From Shewanella mesophila (GTDB taxonomy: Bacteria > Pseudomonadota > Gammaproteobacteria > Enterobacterales > Shewanellaceae), in contig NZ_CP080421.1 in the NCBI RefSeq assembly GCF_019457515.1, positions 2,790,001-2,854,000 on the forward strand: a stretch of DNA of 64,000 bases. The letters run 5' to 3'. Of the stretch, positions 7,307-15,725 are shown one piece after another. A program made the translations under genes and the position numbers. Within the stretch, counting starts at the first letter, position 1. Every line of letters begins with the position of its first letter. The notes below the pieces were generated by a model. It worked only from the letters and a program-made list of their open reading frames with translations. It made no database searches and was not told the DNA's origin.

Positions 7307-10075
7307 TTAAAGATTAGCGATAGCGGCAAATGCGACAGCTGTGTTATAAACGATACTAGTAACCTGTGACCAAAGCGATAAGTTATCTTTATACTCGGTA
7401 TCCAAGGGAACAATGATGGTATCCCCAGGTTGTAAACTATCCTCACTACTAAACCAAATTGAACGGCTAGGCAGTATAACGGAGCCATTAGCTTTAATAA
7501 CATATGTTCGGCCATCATCAGCTCTTTCTCTTACACCACCTGACATACTAAGATATTCATCAACAGTTAACCCTTGTTTGTATCTATGAGTAGCAGCGTG
7601 CTGGACTTCGCCCATAACAGCAATAGTCTGCTTAGTTGACGGCACATAAAGCACATCAGAATCCTCTAGTTGAAGATCAGCTTGTTCAATACCAATTGAT
7701 ATAGCAGAAAGGTCTACAACTAAACGGCCTACAGCCTCAATATTCTCAAGGTCTGTTAGCATCATCTTGGCATCGCTATAATTAACGACATCACCATCTT
7801 TAGATACACCGCGTGTTGCAATATCTCTTCGCAACTGATCTGCTAACTTTTTAATCTCCAATTGTTCTTGGAGACGGACAGATTCTCGAACAAATACCGC
7901 TGAAGGTAGATAAGCATAACTTGTAAAGCCGCCGGCCCTCTCAATAACATCTTTTAATGTCTCACCCCTGCTTATATTATAAACTCCCGGAAAGCGAACT
8001 TCTCCACGAATTTCAACGGATTTATTTTCTTGCCATTCTGGCGTAGTCATCACTGTCAGAATATCTCTACCTTTCAGTTGTAAGTCTGAACTAGGTTCGC
8101 CATCTATAGCTTTTAGTAATTCAATATTCTCATGAGTGATACTTGAGCCATCTGATAACGTAATAGTTCTTGTCAACTCAGCCCTAGATGTATAAGCACC
8201 TTCTTTTAGGCCTCCGGCAGCTATAACCAAATCAGAAACCCTAGCATTAACAGCTAAAGGATACATGCCCTGATAATAAACTTGTCCCTTAACCGCAACA
8301 ACTTGGACTCCTTCACCCGATCTACTTTGATAATTTAGCTTCATGATAATGGGATAAAGCAACTCTTTACGGTTCATTAGGCTACTAAGACGAATAAGTT
8401 CAGGGTCCTCAAATAGATTCGCCATCATTCTGTTAACTTCACCTTTGATTGCTAAAGTTTGATCATCTTCAACTTGCTCTTTGGCAACTACGACACCACC
8501 TAACTGGCTACGATCTGTCAACTTTTGAGTTTCTAATTGTACAAAACCCGCACTAAATAAGTCTTTTGACAACGAGTTATCGCCGACAAGTTGTACAACT
8601 TTCTCAACTCTTTCTCTAACAAGTTTATTCAACTCGAAACGATTTTGAGCACCATCTCTAAAGTTAAATACCATTACAATATCACGAGGACTTAGCTCAA
8701 GGTCTTGGTCTTCCGATTTATCAATAATTGCTTGAGATGGCGCAAATTGATGTACCTGAATGTCACCATATTTATTAATTTCGCGTACAACAATAGCATA
8801 GTCAAGGTCAGCAGAAGGTTGGAAATCTCCCCAGATAGATGGAAGTAGATCACTGATTTTTTGTCCTTGATACCATTGATACTTACCAGGACGGATTACA
8901 GCACCTATAACAGTTACAGCATTTTCAAACTGAGAGGTAGATGTTTTTACTTTAAGAATATCGCCAGCTTTAACTCTTGTCATTCGGCCAAAATCGGTAG
9001 TCAGATCAATATTTTTTATTGTTTTGAGACCTTGTTTATTGTAACGCTCGATGCTACTACTTTTTGGATAAGCTCCCTCTTTAAGTCCACCAGACATGGC
9101 AATGACCTCATCAATAGACTCATTACCCTTAAGCTCATAAATAGCTGGACGTCGAACTTCACCGTCTACAGATATCAATCCTCCAACTGACGGAATAAAG
9201 ACGACATCCCCGGAACGCAATCGCATATCATTAGATGCATCCCCCCGCATTAGTAGGTCATAAAGATCCAACTTACCAATCAACTTCCCTTTGCGTTTCA
9301 ACTGAATATTTCTTAAAGAACCTATTTCTGCGATACCTCCAGCTACAAACAGAGCTTGTGTGATCGTAGAAAGACTAGATACGGTATATGAACCTGGTTT
9401 ATAGGCGTCTCCCGCAACAAAAATGCGAATAGAACGAAGTTCACCCATTGTAATATTCGTTTCAACACCTATCATCTGCTGCTTAATACGCGCAGAAACA
9501 GTTTGACGTAGATCGTCAAACTTTAAACCAGATACAGATATTGGGCCCAACTGAGGAAATTGAATAGTCCCATCTCGGCTAATAACTAAATCGTACTCTT
9601 TATTTTCCTTTCCATAGAGTTGGACCTTGATATTATCTCCTGGACCGACTAGGTACTCCCCTGGAATAGGAATATCTGACACAGGAGCAAAAGTCATCGG
9701 TTCGCCTTCAAACAAGTCATAACCATAAGGCTTCAGTTTCTTAGTTTCTTTGTCTTTTTGATCTTTTAAAAATTGATGCACTTCTTCGACAATAAGTTGC
9801 TGTTCTTTTAAAGCCTTGGTTTGTTCATCCTTAATTTCTCTAGGGTTAATTATTGATTGACTACCCAATTGCTGCTGAGAACTGTTCGAATCGGCACTTA
9901 TCGCAGAAGGATCTAATCCATATTGCTTTGCCAATCGCTCCTGTTCGGCTTTAGGCAAGCTCTTGAATTTTTCCATCATTTGCAGTGATGGGGTTACAGC
10001 ATGCGCCGACCCAATTGTTAAACATATAAGACCTATGCTTACTAGAATGAGTTTCTTAACTTTTAGTAACACCAT
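7307..10075 (-). CDS. Large SLBB-domain polysaccharide export protein (Wza-like)
   Basis: A 922-residue secreted protein and first gene of the polysaccharide operon. Residues 1-26 form a signal peptide ending in SAHA. A helical region rich in K, E and Q follows (about 30-115). Then comes a polysaccharide-export domain (GEYLVGPGDNIKVQLYGK, about 139-156) and a series of SLBB-type repeats, visible as recurrent GxVxxPGxY and GGL/F-x-x-x-A-Y motifs (for example GAVIRPGKYQ, GEVRFPGVYN, GGLKEGAY twice). Wza itself is about 380 residues with a lipobox cysteine. This protein is far longer and has no lipobox, so it resembles the long outer-membrane export proteins of Shewanella and Vibrio polysaccharide loci. 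It is expected in the periplasm or outer membrane. GGAG lies just before the ATG. Confidence 0.8.
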   Translation of the reverse strand: MVLLKVKKLILVSIGLICLTIGSAHAVTPSLQMMEKFKSLPKAEQERLAKQYGLDPSAISADSNSSQQQLGSQSIINPREIKDEQTKALKEQQLIVEEVHQFLKDQKDKETKKLKPYGYDLFEGEPMTFAPVSDIPIPGEYLVGPGDNIKVQLYGKENKEYDLVISRDGTIQFPQLGPISVSGLKFDDLRQTVSARIKQQMIGVETNITMGELRSIRIFVAGDAYKPGSYTVSSLSTITQALFVAGGIAEIGSLRNIQLKRKGKLIGKLDLYDLLMRGDASNDMRLRSGDVVFIPSVGGLISVDGEVRRPAIYELKGNESIDEVIAMSGGLKEGAYPKSSSIERYNKQGLKTIKNIDLTTDFGRMTRVKAGDILKVKTSTSQFENAVTVIGAVIRPGKYQWYQGQKISDLLPSIWGDFQPSADLDYAIVVREINKYGDIQVHQFAPSQAIIDKSEDQDLELSPRDIVMVFNFRDGAQNRFELNKLVRERVEKVVQLVGDNSLSKDLFSAGFVQLETQKLTDRSQLGGVVVAKEQVEDDQTLAIKGEVNRMMANLFEDPELIRLSSLMNRKELLYPIIMKLNYQSRSGEGVQVVAVKGQVYYQGMYPLAVNARVSDLVIAAGGLKEGAYTSRAELTRTITLSDGSSITHENIELLKAIDGEPSSDLQLKGRDILTVMTTPEWQENKSVEIRGEVRFPGVYNISRGETLKDVIERAGGFTSYAYLPSAVFVRESVRLQEQLEIKKLADQLRRDIATRGVSKDGDVVNYSDAKMMLTDLENIEAVGRLVVDLSAISIGIEQADLQLEDSDVLYVPSTKQTIAVMGEVQHAATHRYKQGLTVDEYLSMSGGVRERADDGRTYVIKANGSVILPSRSIWFSSEDSLQPGDTIIVPLDTEYKDNLSLWSQVTSIVYNTAVAFAAIANL

Positions 10076-10112
10076 ATTCTCCGAGAATAAAACAACCTAC
10101 ACTTGTCTGATA

Positions 10113-10124
10113 ATAAGGCCTTAT
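10113..10124. promoter_or_regulatory. Loop-less 12-bp palindrome in polysaccharide operon leader
   Basis: ATAAGGCCTTAT is a perfect palindrome about 38 bases upstream of the ATG of the export-protein gene. Its position in the untranslated leader fits an operator or a small RNA hairpin. No known regulator is assigned. Confidence 0.25.
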
Positions 10125-10251
10125 CCATAAAGCAACCCTATAAATTCAATACGTTGAACCCACTTTATTTCAGCTCTATAACAACTCTTTACAGTCACTT
10201 ACTAGCGAGCCTCTTTCTATAAATAAAGATATCGGCTAAAATTGTGCTTGA

Positions 10252-10257
10252 TTATAC
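10252..10257 (-). promoter_or_regulatory. Possible sigma-70 -10 box for the polysaccharide operon
   Basis: A consensus TATAAT on the minus strand lies about 175 bases upstream of the export-protein ATG. The -35 side is poor (CTGTAC at 17-bp spacing), so it is only a candidate. No ops/JUMPstart element of the RfaH type is visible in the leader. Confidence 0.3.
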
Positions 10258-11703
10258 GCTTTTAACAACATCAGTACAGTAGTCAGCGAAAAGAAACAAA
10301 CTTTAGATGGATAAGTTGACACAAAAAAACAATTTACAAACAAATAGATAACACACAGCACCGTTAGTATGGCATTAAAAACATTTGTAGTAACAGCTAT
10401 GTCATAGCCGATTTTACTGGCTTACTTTTATAACACCTTTATCAAAGCTTCTCCCATCTGCAATTTCATGCAAATATTCCCTCTAAAACCAATGGATAAA
10501 GATGTTATATGCTAAAACTCAACCTTCTTCAAACGACTCACTTTTGTTCATTCGCTATGAAGTACTATATAGATCGCCAGAGCTAACCAAGCAGAGAATG
10601 TTCTCTATGATTTAAGTCACATTGACGACCTTATTTTTAAACGATCTGTTACCGCTCCGAAAGCAAGTACGATAGCCCCACTCGTTAAGTGACACACATA
10701 GAGACTCAAAATAGATGAATAGGCGGCATTAGAACGGTGAAATTTGCTTCACCGTTGCTATACTCGCTCAGGAAAAGTCGGAAGCGAAGCTACAAGCTTT
10801 TGAAATTTAAGATTATTTATTGCTTTCGCTTCGCAGTTTACAACATAGAAGAATACCGAGACATCGTAACTTCCTTTACGTCTAATTTTAATCGTTAAAA
10901 ACAACATTAACTACATCGGCGTTCACATTCGCACCATGTAGAACTTGCAAGACGCTCAGACTGATGCGTATGCAAACATAACGATAGTTTACGTGACGTC
11001 CTATTCACTGGCAGAATCATAACAAATATCCTAGGCATTTGAAAATATCCTTTTACGATGCGATTGCAATTTGCAACACAAATGCCACGGTAATTCCATC
11101 TCAACTTTTGCAACACTTAGTGAATGATTGATTCACGACCATATGTTCGGCACCTTTATTGACTCATTTGCCAGCGCCTTGAAGTAAATCAGAAACTTAT
11201 CACCTTACCGCTACACTCGGCCTCAAATCCCTTCCTCAACTCAGAATCCAATAAGTTCGATTGGCAGTTTTCGTAATCCTTGGTTTTGAACTGTAGAACA
11301 ACTCGATTGATATTGACTAGGTCTCGCCAAAGATTTGAGCGTATATCGGCCTTATCCCTTTAGGCGCTAATTCTCATTAAGAGAACGCTATCCGCAAGCC
11401 ATATGGTCGGACAAAGCAGGTTGGCCTTACCGGTAAAAAACCTTGTTTGTCATAGGATTACCTAACAACCAATTGTAACCATTGGGCTCAATGAACTTAT
11501 GCGCTTACTGCCAACGAACCTTGGACGTTGGTGCCTAGCTTAACCATAGAGGCAGGCCCACCCAGAAAGTTGGTTAATATTCATCAAACGCGGATGCTAA
11601 TTGAACCAAACTTGGGGACAGGGGCGTTCACTACATCACTACACGATGACTGCTCAATGACTGTTAACATACGCCTAATAAGTGGCCGTTTAGGTTGATC
11701 AAA
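10258..11703. other. Gene-free region between polysaccharide operon and peptide transporter
   Basis: Together with the two flanking leaders, about 1.86 kb lacks a convincing gene. Reading frames here are short, with no recognisable family. Visible structures are a hairpin with 9-bp arms at 10733-10756 (AACGGTGAA, 6-base loop), a weak stem GAAGCGAA/TTCGCTTC at 10781-10832, a palindrome GCTATGTCATAGC at 10396-10408, and an 8-codon frame at 10838-10864 (minus) with AAGGAAG before its ATG. At 11616-11630 lies CTTGGGGACAGGGGC, reminiscent of short repeats found near REP-type transposases, but I see no such gene. The region may hold decayed mobile DNA, a small RNA or an unusual leader. Confidence 0.6.
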
Positions 11704-11733
11704 TTGACTTTTAGCCTGCTAAAAGGGTATATA
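11704..11733 (+). promoter_or_regulatory. Candidate sigma-70 promoter with dyad in the spacer, upstream of peptide transporter
   Basis: TTGACT (11704-11709) and TATATA (11728-11733) are separated by 18 bases. The spacer overlaps a dyad CTTTTAG-CCTG-CTAAAAG (11708-11725), the usual position for a repressor operator. Transcription would start near 11740, leaving a leader of about 195 bases before the transporter ATG. Confidence 0.4.
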
Positions 11734-11885
11734 AGGTGGGTTTGAAACAATTTAGTGCTCTAAATATTAAATATAACAAAAATCTACAGCAGGCAGATCA
11801 CATAAAAGCCACAAAGTTCCTAATGGATAAAGAGGTTGATCATTGCTTGTTAAGATATTGATAACACTCGCAACAACAAATTTTT

Positions 11886-11905
11886 CTACATATATTTTTA
11901 TGTAG
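11886..11905 (+). promoter_or_regulatory. Inverted repeat 30 bases before the peptide transporter start
   Basis: CTACATA and TATGTAG are separated by six A/T bases. The repeat is centred about 40 bases before the ATG at 11936. It could be an operator or a hairpin in the leader just before the ribosome site (AAGGTGG). Confidence 0.3.
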
Positions 11906-11935
11906 GCAATCACAAGCTGAAGGTGGAAGACTTAC

Positions 11936-13405
11936 ATGAGCGTAGCTAAACCCCAAGGTACGATGCTCGGGCATCCTAAGGGATTATTCCTGTTATTTAC
12001 AACAGAATTATGGGAACGATTCAGTTATTACGCAATGCGTGCGATTTTGGTTTTATATCTTGTCGACGCAGTTCAATCGCAAGGTGGTCATGGATTGGGT
12101 TGGACCCAAGCCGATGCACTTTCGCTCTATGGTACATTTACAGGCCTTGTTTACTTAACCCCGCTTATCGGTGGTTGGTTAGCAGATACCTACCTAGGTC
12201 AACGTAAGGCTATTGTCATTGGCGGCGCATTAATGGCTGCGGGTCAATTTATTCTTGGTACGCCACACGCTTGGGTTCAGGGTATGGAAACTGAGGTTTT
12301 TTACGTTGGCTTAGGTGTACTTATCTTAGGTAACGGCTTATTTAAACCCAATATTTCCACCATGGTGGGTGATCTATATGAAGAAGGCGATCACCGCCGC
12401 GATGGTGCTTTCACTATCTTCTATATGGGTATCAACGTTGGTGCATTCCTCTCTGGTATTATCGTAGGCTCTGTCGTTGCCTATTTTGACGGTAACTTCC
12501 AAGCTGGTTTCCTATGTGCTGGTATTGGTATGGTGCTGTCATTAATCATTCAATTTGTATTTGCACAAAAGTTACTTGGCGACATTGGCCGCGTACCAGC
12601 AGCACAACTTGAAAAACAAAAGGCGGCCGAACGTGGCGAAGTACGTAAAGAGCCACTGACCAAAGTCGAACGCGATCGCATTAAAGTGATCATGATCATG
12701 GGTTTGTTCACTATCATTTTCTGGGCTGGCTTCGAACAAGCTGGCGGTTTGATGAACTTGTTTACCAATGACTTCACCGACCGAATGATAGGTTCATGGG
12801 AAGTACCAACAACTTGGTTCCAATCACTAAACGCTATGTTCATCGTTATTTTTGCGCCAGTGGTAGCTTCTATCTGGATCCGCTTAGGTAAAAATGAGCC
12901 TAACTCTCCAGTTAAATTCGCGTTAGGTCTTATCCTATTGGGTATTGGTTTCCTATTTATGATTGGCGCCGTGCTTGAAATGGGCGGCGACGCGAGTGCT
13001 AAGTCAAGCATGTGGTGGTTGGTCGGCGCATACTTCTTCCATACTATGGGCGAACTATGTCTATCGCCTATCGGCCTTTCTATGGTGACTAAGTTGGCTC
13101 CACTGCGTATTGCCTCATTAATGATGGGCGCATGGTTCCTGTTTGTGGCAGCGGCCAACAAAATTGGTGGTGTTGTTGGTTCATTCATTGGCCACGGTGG
13201 TGCCAAAGAAGAACAACTTGCAAACGCTATGTCTATCTTCGCTGGTATTGCCATTACGGCGGCGCTTTCGGGTGTCATTCTATATTTCATGTCAGACAAG
13301 CTAGTTGACTGGATGCATGGTGCTGAAGACGGTCACCATACTGAAGAAGAAGCCTTAGAAGAAGAGATCGCTGTGACTGCAGAGCATGAAGCGATTAAAA
13401 GATAA
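11936..13405 (+). CDS. POT/PTR family proton-coupled di-/tripeptide transporter
   Basis: A 489-residue inner-membrane symporter of the major facilitator superfamily that takes up small peptides with protons. Near the N-terminus, ELWERFSYYAMRAILV carries the ExxERFxYY proton/peptide-coupling motif (about residues 24-32). IFYMGINVGAFLSG (about 162-175) is the PTR2 signature. About 12-14 membrane segments are present, with a hydrophilic loop of about 35 residues near 215-245. The C-terminal tail is acidic with histidines. The start has AAGGTGG about nine bases upstream. It is transcribed alone, divergent from the polysaccharide operon, and ends in a strong terminator. Substrate range among peptides is not deducible. 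Confidence 0.92.
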   Translation: MSVAKPQGTMLGHPKGLFLLFTTELWERFSYYAMRAILVLYLVDAVQSQGGHGLGWTQADALSLYGTFTGLVYLTPLIGGWLADTYLGQRKAIVIGGALMAAGQFILGTPHAWVQGMETEVFYVGLGVLILGNGLFKPNISTMVGDLYEEGDHRRDGAFTIFYMGINVGAFLSGIIVGSVVAYFDGNFQAGFLCAGIGMVLSLIIQFVFAQKLLGDIGRVPAAQLEKQKAAERGEVRKEPLTKVERDRIKVIMIMGLFTIIFWAGFEQAGGLMNLFTNDFTDRMIGSWEVPTTWFQSLNAMFIVIFAPVVASIWIRLGKNEPNSPVKFALGLILLGIGFLFMIGAVLEMGGDASAKSSMWWLVGAYFFHTMGELCLSPIGLSMVTKLAPLRIASLMMGAWFLFVAAANKIGGVVGSFIGHGGAKEEQLANAMSIFAGIAITAALSGVILYFMSDKLVDWMHGAEDGHHTEEEALEEEIAVTAEHEAIKR

Positions 13406-13424
13406 GTTGTAGTATTACAGAACT

Positions 13425-13458
13425 AAAAACGCCCCACTTGTCATAGTGGGGCGTTTTT
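13425..13458. terminator. Bidirectional intrinsic terminator
   Basis: A 14-bp stem (AAAAACGCCCCACT) with a six-base loop and runs of A and T at both ends. It lies 20 bases behind the transporter stop. Read on the other strand it can also end transcripts of the convergent RssB-like gene. Confidence 0.93.
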
Positions 13459-13470
13459 ATTTATGCTTTA

Positions 13471-13519
13471 CTCTTAGCTCTTAGCTCTTAGCTCTTAGCT
13501 CTTAGCTCTTAGCTCTTAG
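13471..13519. repeat. Seven tandem copies of a 7-bp unit (CTCTTAG)
   Basis: The heptamer CTCTTAG is repeated seven times without a mismatch between the bidirectional terminator and the end of the RssB-like gene, eight bases behind that gene's stop. It is non-coding on both strands in context. Such perfect short repeats change copy number by polymerase slippage. Confidence 0.95.
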
Positions 13520-13527
13520 CCATATCA

Positions 13528-14631
13528 TCAAAAACTCATCTGCACATAACCACCAGGGGTAACCGTCGTTTGATATGCCAACCCTAGGAACTCATTGGTA
13601 AGTAGCATTTCCTTATGTTCAGGAATACTTGAAACAATGCACAAGCTCTCTCTTGGCATTAAGTTTCTAAATTGAATGCTAGGTTGTCCCCACTCTAAAA
13701 TCCCAATTTGGAGTGAATCAGGCATTGCTAGGGGTAATAGTCCCTCTTCATTACGAATATAACAGCGAAGTCCTTTACCAGCTTGTGCAATAGACGCTCG
13801 GAAATGATTTAGCTCTACGACCACATAGACGATATCCACATAGATATCTAGACCCGATTTAGTCATGCGTTCATTGAGATAACTGAGCATATTGAATGGC
13901 TCTATCACCGTTTGCGTATTGCCGTTTCGAAATAACTTAAGCTTCTGATTAACAAAACTCTTGAGCAACACACTCGCAAATGCGCAGCGATTATCTTGTG
14001 GGTGAAAGTGTGCCATATACATAATTAAGTACTGGTCACCAACATTCGCACTATCAATAAAGTAAGCACTAACATCGTCATTCTTGAAAAGGCTGTAATC
14101 GATTTTTGCTTTGGGATAGTCTATTTCTGAAGGTGGGAAAAGCTGTTGCTGAACACTCTTGGCTGCTTCGGCATTTTGCTCTAGTAGTGCAAGGTGTTCT
14201 TCTAGCTCCTGATATGAGAGTTCTTCAAGTTCATCAATCTGAACATCTTGCTGATTTGTATCACCCAAACACTGATGTATGGCATTTTCTATTAGGCAGA
14301 GATCATTGACAGGTTTGACTAAATAATCGCACGCGCCGACCCGCAGAGCTTCAACGACATCGGCCATCACTTGATTGCCTGAAATGACGATAGACTGAGT
14401 GCTAGGTTTACGCTTAATCATCTGTTTAAGCATCTCTAAACCGCCCAAGATCGGCATACTCAAATCGGCAAGTACGATATCAAAATCTCGTTGGCAAAAC
14501 CGCTCTAGCCCTTGCTGACCGTCATCGGCTTCGATAACCGTAGCGCCTCGGTTTGTTAAAAATGCCGCAACTATACTGCGAAAAACAGGATCGTCTTCGA
14601 CCAACAATATTACTAGATCTTCTAACGCCAT
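13528..14631 (-). CDS. rssB: RssB-like response regulator
   Basis: A 367-residue two-domain protein. The receiver domain (about 1-125) has the acidic pair EDD (12-14), the phosphorylation site Asp56 in VLADLSMP and the conserved lysine in YLVKPVND. After a helical linker with many E and Q comes a degenerate PP2C-like domain (about 180-367). Segments such as VFRSIVAAFLTNRGAT, MADVVEALRVGACDYL and FASVLLKSFVNQKL line up with E. coli RssB as I recall it; RssB delivers the stress sigma factor RpoS to ClpXP. E. coli RssB is about 337 residues. An active serine phosphatase is less likely because the usual paired metal aspartates are not evident. It is a single gene on the minus strand. Confidence 0.65.
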   Translation of the reverse strand: MALEDLVILLVEDDPVFRSIVAAFLTNRGATVIEADDGQQGLERFCQRDFDIVLADLSMPILGGLEMLKQMIKRKPSTQSIVISGNQVMADVVEALRVGACDYLVKPVNDLCLIENAIHQCLGDTNQQDVQIDELEELSYQELEEHLALLEQNAEAAKSVQQQLFPPSEIDYPKAKIDYSLFKNDDVSAYFIDSANVGDQYLIMYMAHFHPQDNRCAFASVLLKSFVNQKLKLFRNGNTQTVIEPFNMLSYLNERMTKSGLDIYVDIVYVVVELNHFRASIAQAGKGLRCYIRNEEGLLPLAMPDSLQIGILEWGQPSIQFRNLMPRESLCIVSSIPEHKEMLLTNEFLGLAYQTTVTPGGYVQMSF

Positions 14632-14753
14632 TAAGCTTCCTCATACCTTGCTCGTGAGGCAAAGCAAACTAATCTAGTACGTCCTTATACTATATAAGTA
14701 ATATTGATCACCCATCTATTGTGGTTAATCAAATCCCCCAATTATCTCTAAAG

Positions 14754-15539
14754 CTAATCGAGCTCTTTCATGTATTCGTCAAGTAGTTCGTCATCATCTG
14801 TCGATATCGGTACGTCACCATCATAAACTTTATAATCGAGATGCTGGAAATATGCTTCCCTTACAAAAGTGTAGGGGTCTAGCGCATTATCGACAAGTCT
14901 CTCTTGATCGATAGCCGAAGCTCGTTTATGCAAATTTTTCAGTCCCCATTTCGCCAAAGACTGCCACATGGTTAAGTCTGACAATGGAAAATATAGACCA
15001 TCAACCCAATCTGACGCTAATTCTCGAGTAACATAAGGCCCAAGAAATGGCGCCATGAAATAGGGACCATTTGGCACGCCGTAATAACCTAACACTTCAT
15101 TGAACTCATCTTGCTTGCGTGACATGCCCATCATATCGGCAACATCAATGATCCCCAAAAGACCGATAGTGGTATTTATGGTGAATCGACCGCCAGCATT
15201 AGCTGCCCAGCCCCATTTGCCTTGTAAAGCGTTATTAACGAGTGAACTAGGCTCTTCAAAGTTCAAGACAAAATTATTGACGCCTGTTTTCACTGGACGA
15301 GGGAGAAAATCATTGTAAGTATGCGCGACTGGTCGATAGATATATCTGTCCATAAATTGATAGTTAAAATCCCACATGGCTCGGTTAAAGCCTTCTATCG
15401 GGTCGCGGGGATCATTATAAACGATAGTCACGTCCTTAGTGCTGTTATCCTTAGCAATCGCTTCGCCTTGGTTTACGGTTTGAGCTGCAACAGGGACACC
15501 CAAAATAAGCAGACTTAACGCAATCCATTTACACTTCAT
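14754..15539 (-). CDS. mlaA: MlaA/VacJ-family outer-membrane phospholipid transport protein, no lipobox
   Basis: A 261-residue member of the MlaA (VacJ) family, which removes misplaced phospholipids from the outer leaflet of the outer membrane. DPIEGFNRAMWDFNYQFMDR (about 48-67), the PSSLVNNALQGK region and the GxYxxAPFLGPYVTRE stretch are family hallmarks. The N-terminus is a signal peptide, but it ends GVPVAAQT. No lipobox cysteine follows it (the only early Cys is residue 3), whereas E. coli MlaA is a lipoprotein. The start ATG has AAAGG close by, and no better upstream start restores a lipobox. It lies alone, divergent from the FliK-like gene, apart from other mla genes. Confidence 0.85.
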   Translation of the reverse strand: MKCKWIALSLLILGVPVAAQTVNQGEAIAKDNSTKDVTIVYNDPRDPIEGFNRAMWDFNYQFMDRYIYRPVAHTYNDFLPRPVKTGVNNFVLNFEEPSSLVNNALQGKWGWAANAGGRFTINTTIGLLGIIDVADMMGMSRKQDEFNEVLGYYGVPNGPYFMAPFLGPYVTRELASDWVDGLYFPLSDLTMWQSLAKWGLKNLHKRASAIDQERLVDNALDPYTFVREAYFQHLDYKVYDGDVPISTDDDELLDEYMKELD

Positions 15540-15572
15540 ATACCTTTAGTTCCTAAATAGTATCACCCCAGT

Positions 15573-15600
15573 TAAAGTCAGAAGCATTTAATGACGATAT
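15573..15600 (+). promoter_or_regulatory. Possible sigma-28 (FliA) promoter before the FliK-like operon
   Basis: TAAAGTCA at 15573-15580 and GACGATAT at 15593-15600, 12 bases apart, resemble the FliA consensus TAAAGTTT-N11-GCCGATAA (five of eight at -35, six of eight at -10, spacer one longer). The flagellar nature of the downstream genes supports it. A hairpin CTCGCC-N5-GGCGAG follows in the leader at 15653-15669. Confidence 0.35.
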
Positions 15601-15725
15601 AGGTAATACTAGACTACACAGTTTGATTTTCATTTTGAGACGGCTAAGGATACTCGCCCTATTGGCGAGGTCAAATTGAAATTTGTAAAATGTATTAATC
15701 AAACGCCCCCAAATGGAGCTAAGTT

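Noticed and set aside
10258..10320. Perfect sigma-28 -35 box TAAAGTTT on the minus strand before the polysaccharide operon
   Set aside because: The -10 position at correct spacing does not match GCCGATAA; a GCCGATAT further down is wrongly spaced.
10076..10700. Search for an ops/JUMPstart (RfaH) element before the polysaccharide operon
   Set aside because: No sequence close to GGCGGTAGC was found on the coding strand.
10907..11116. A 69-codon open frame on the minus strand in the gene-free region
   Set aside because: No ribosome site, Cys/Arg-rich composition unlike nearby genes and no family resemblance; probably chance.
11136..11409. Inverted 10-bp repeat CGACCATATG / CATATGGTCG enclosing 274 bp, as a possible mini-element
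   Set aside because: Only ten bases match and the flanks diverge; one such pair is expected by chance in a region of this size. No target duplication is visible.
12550..13299. A 249-codon frame antisense to the peptide transporter
   Set aside because: It mirrors the hydrophobic codons of a clear transporter gene; the product is Pro/Ile/Asn-rich without domain character.
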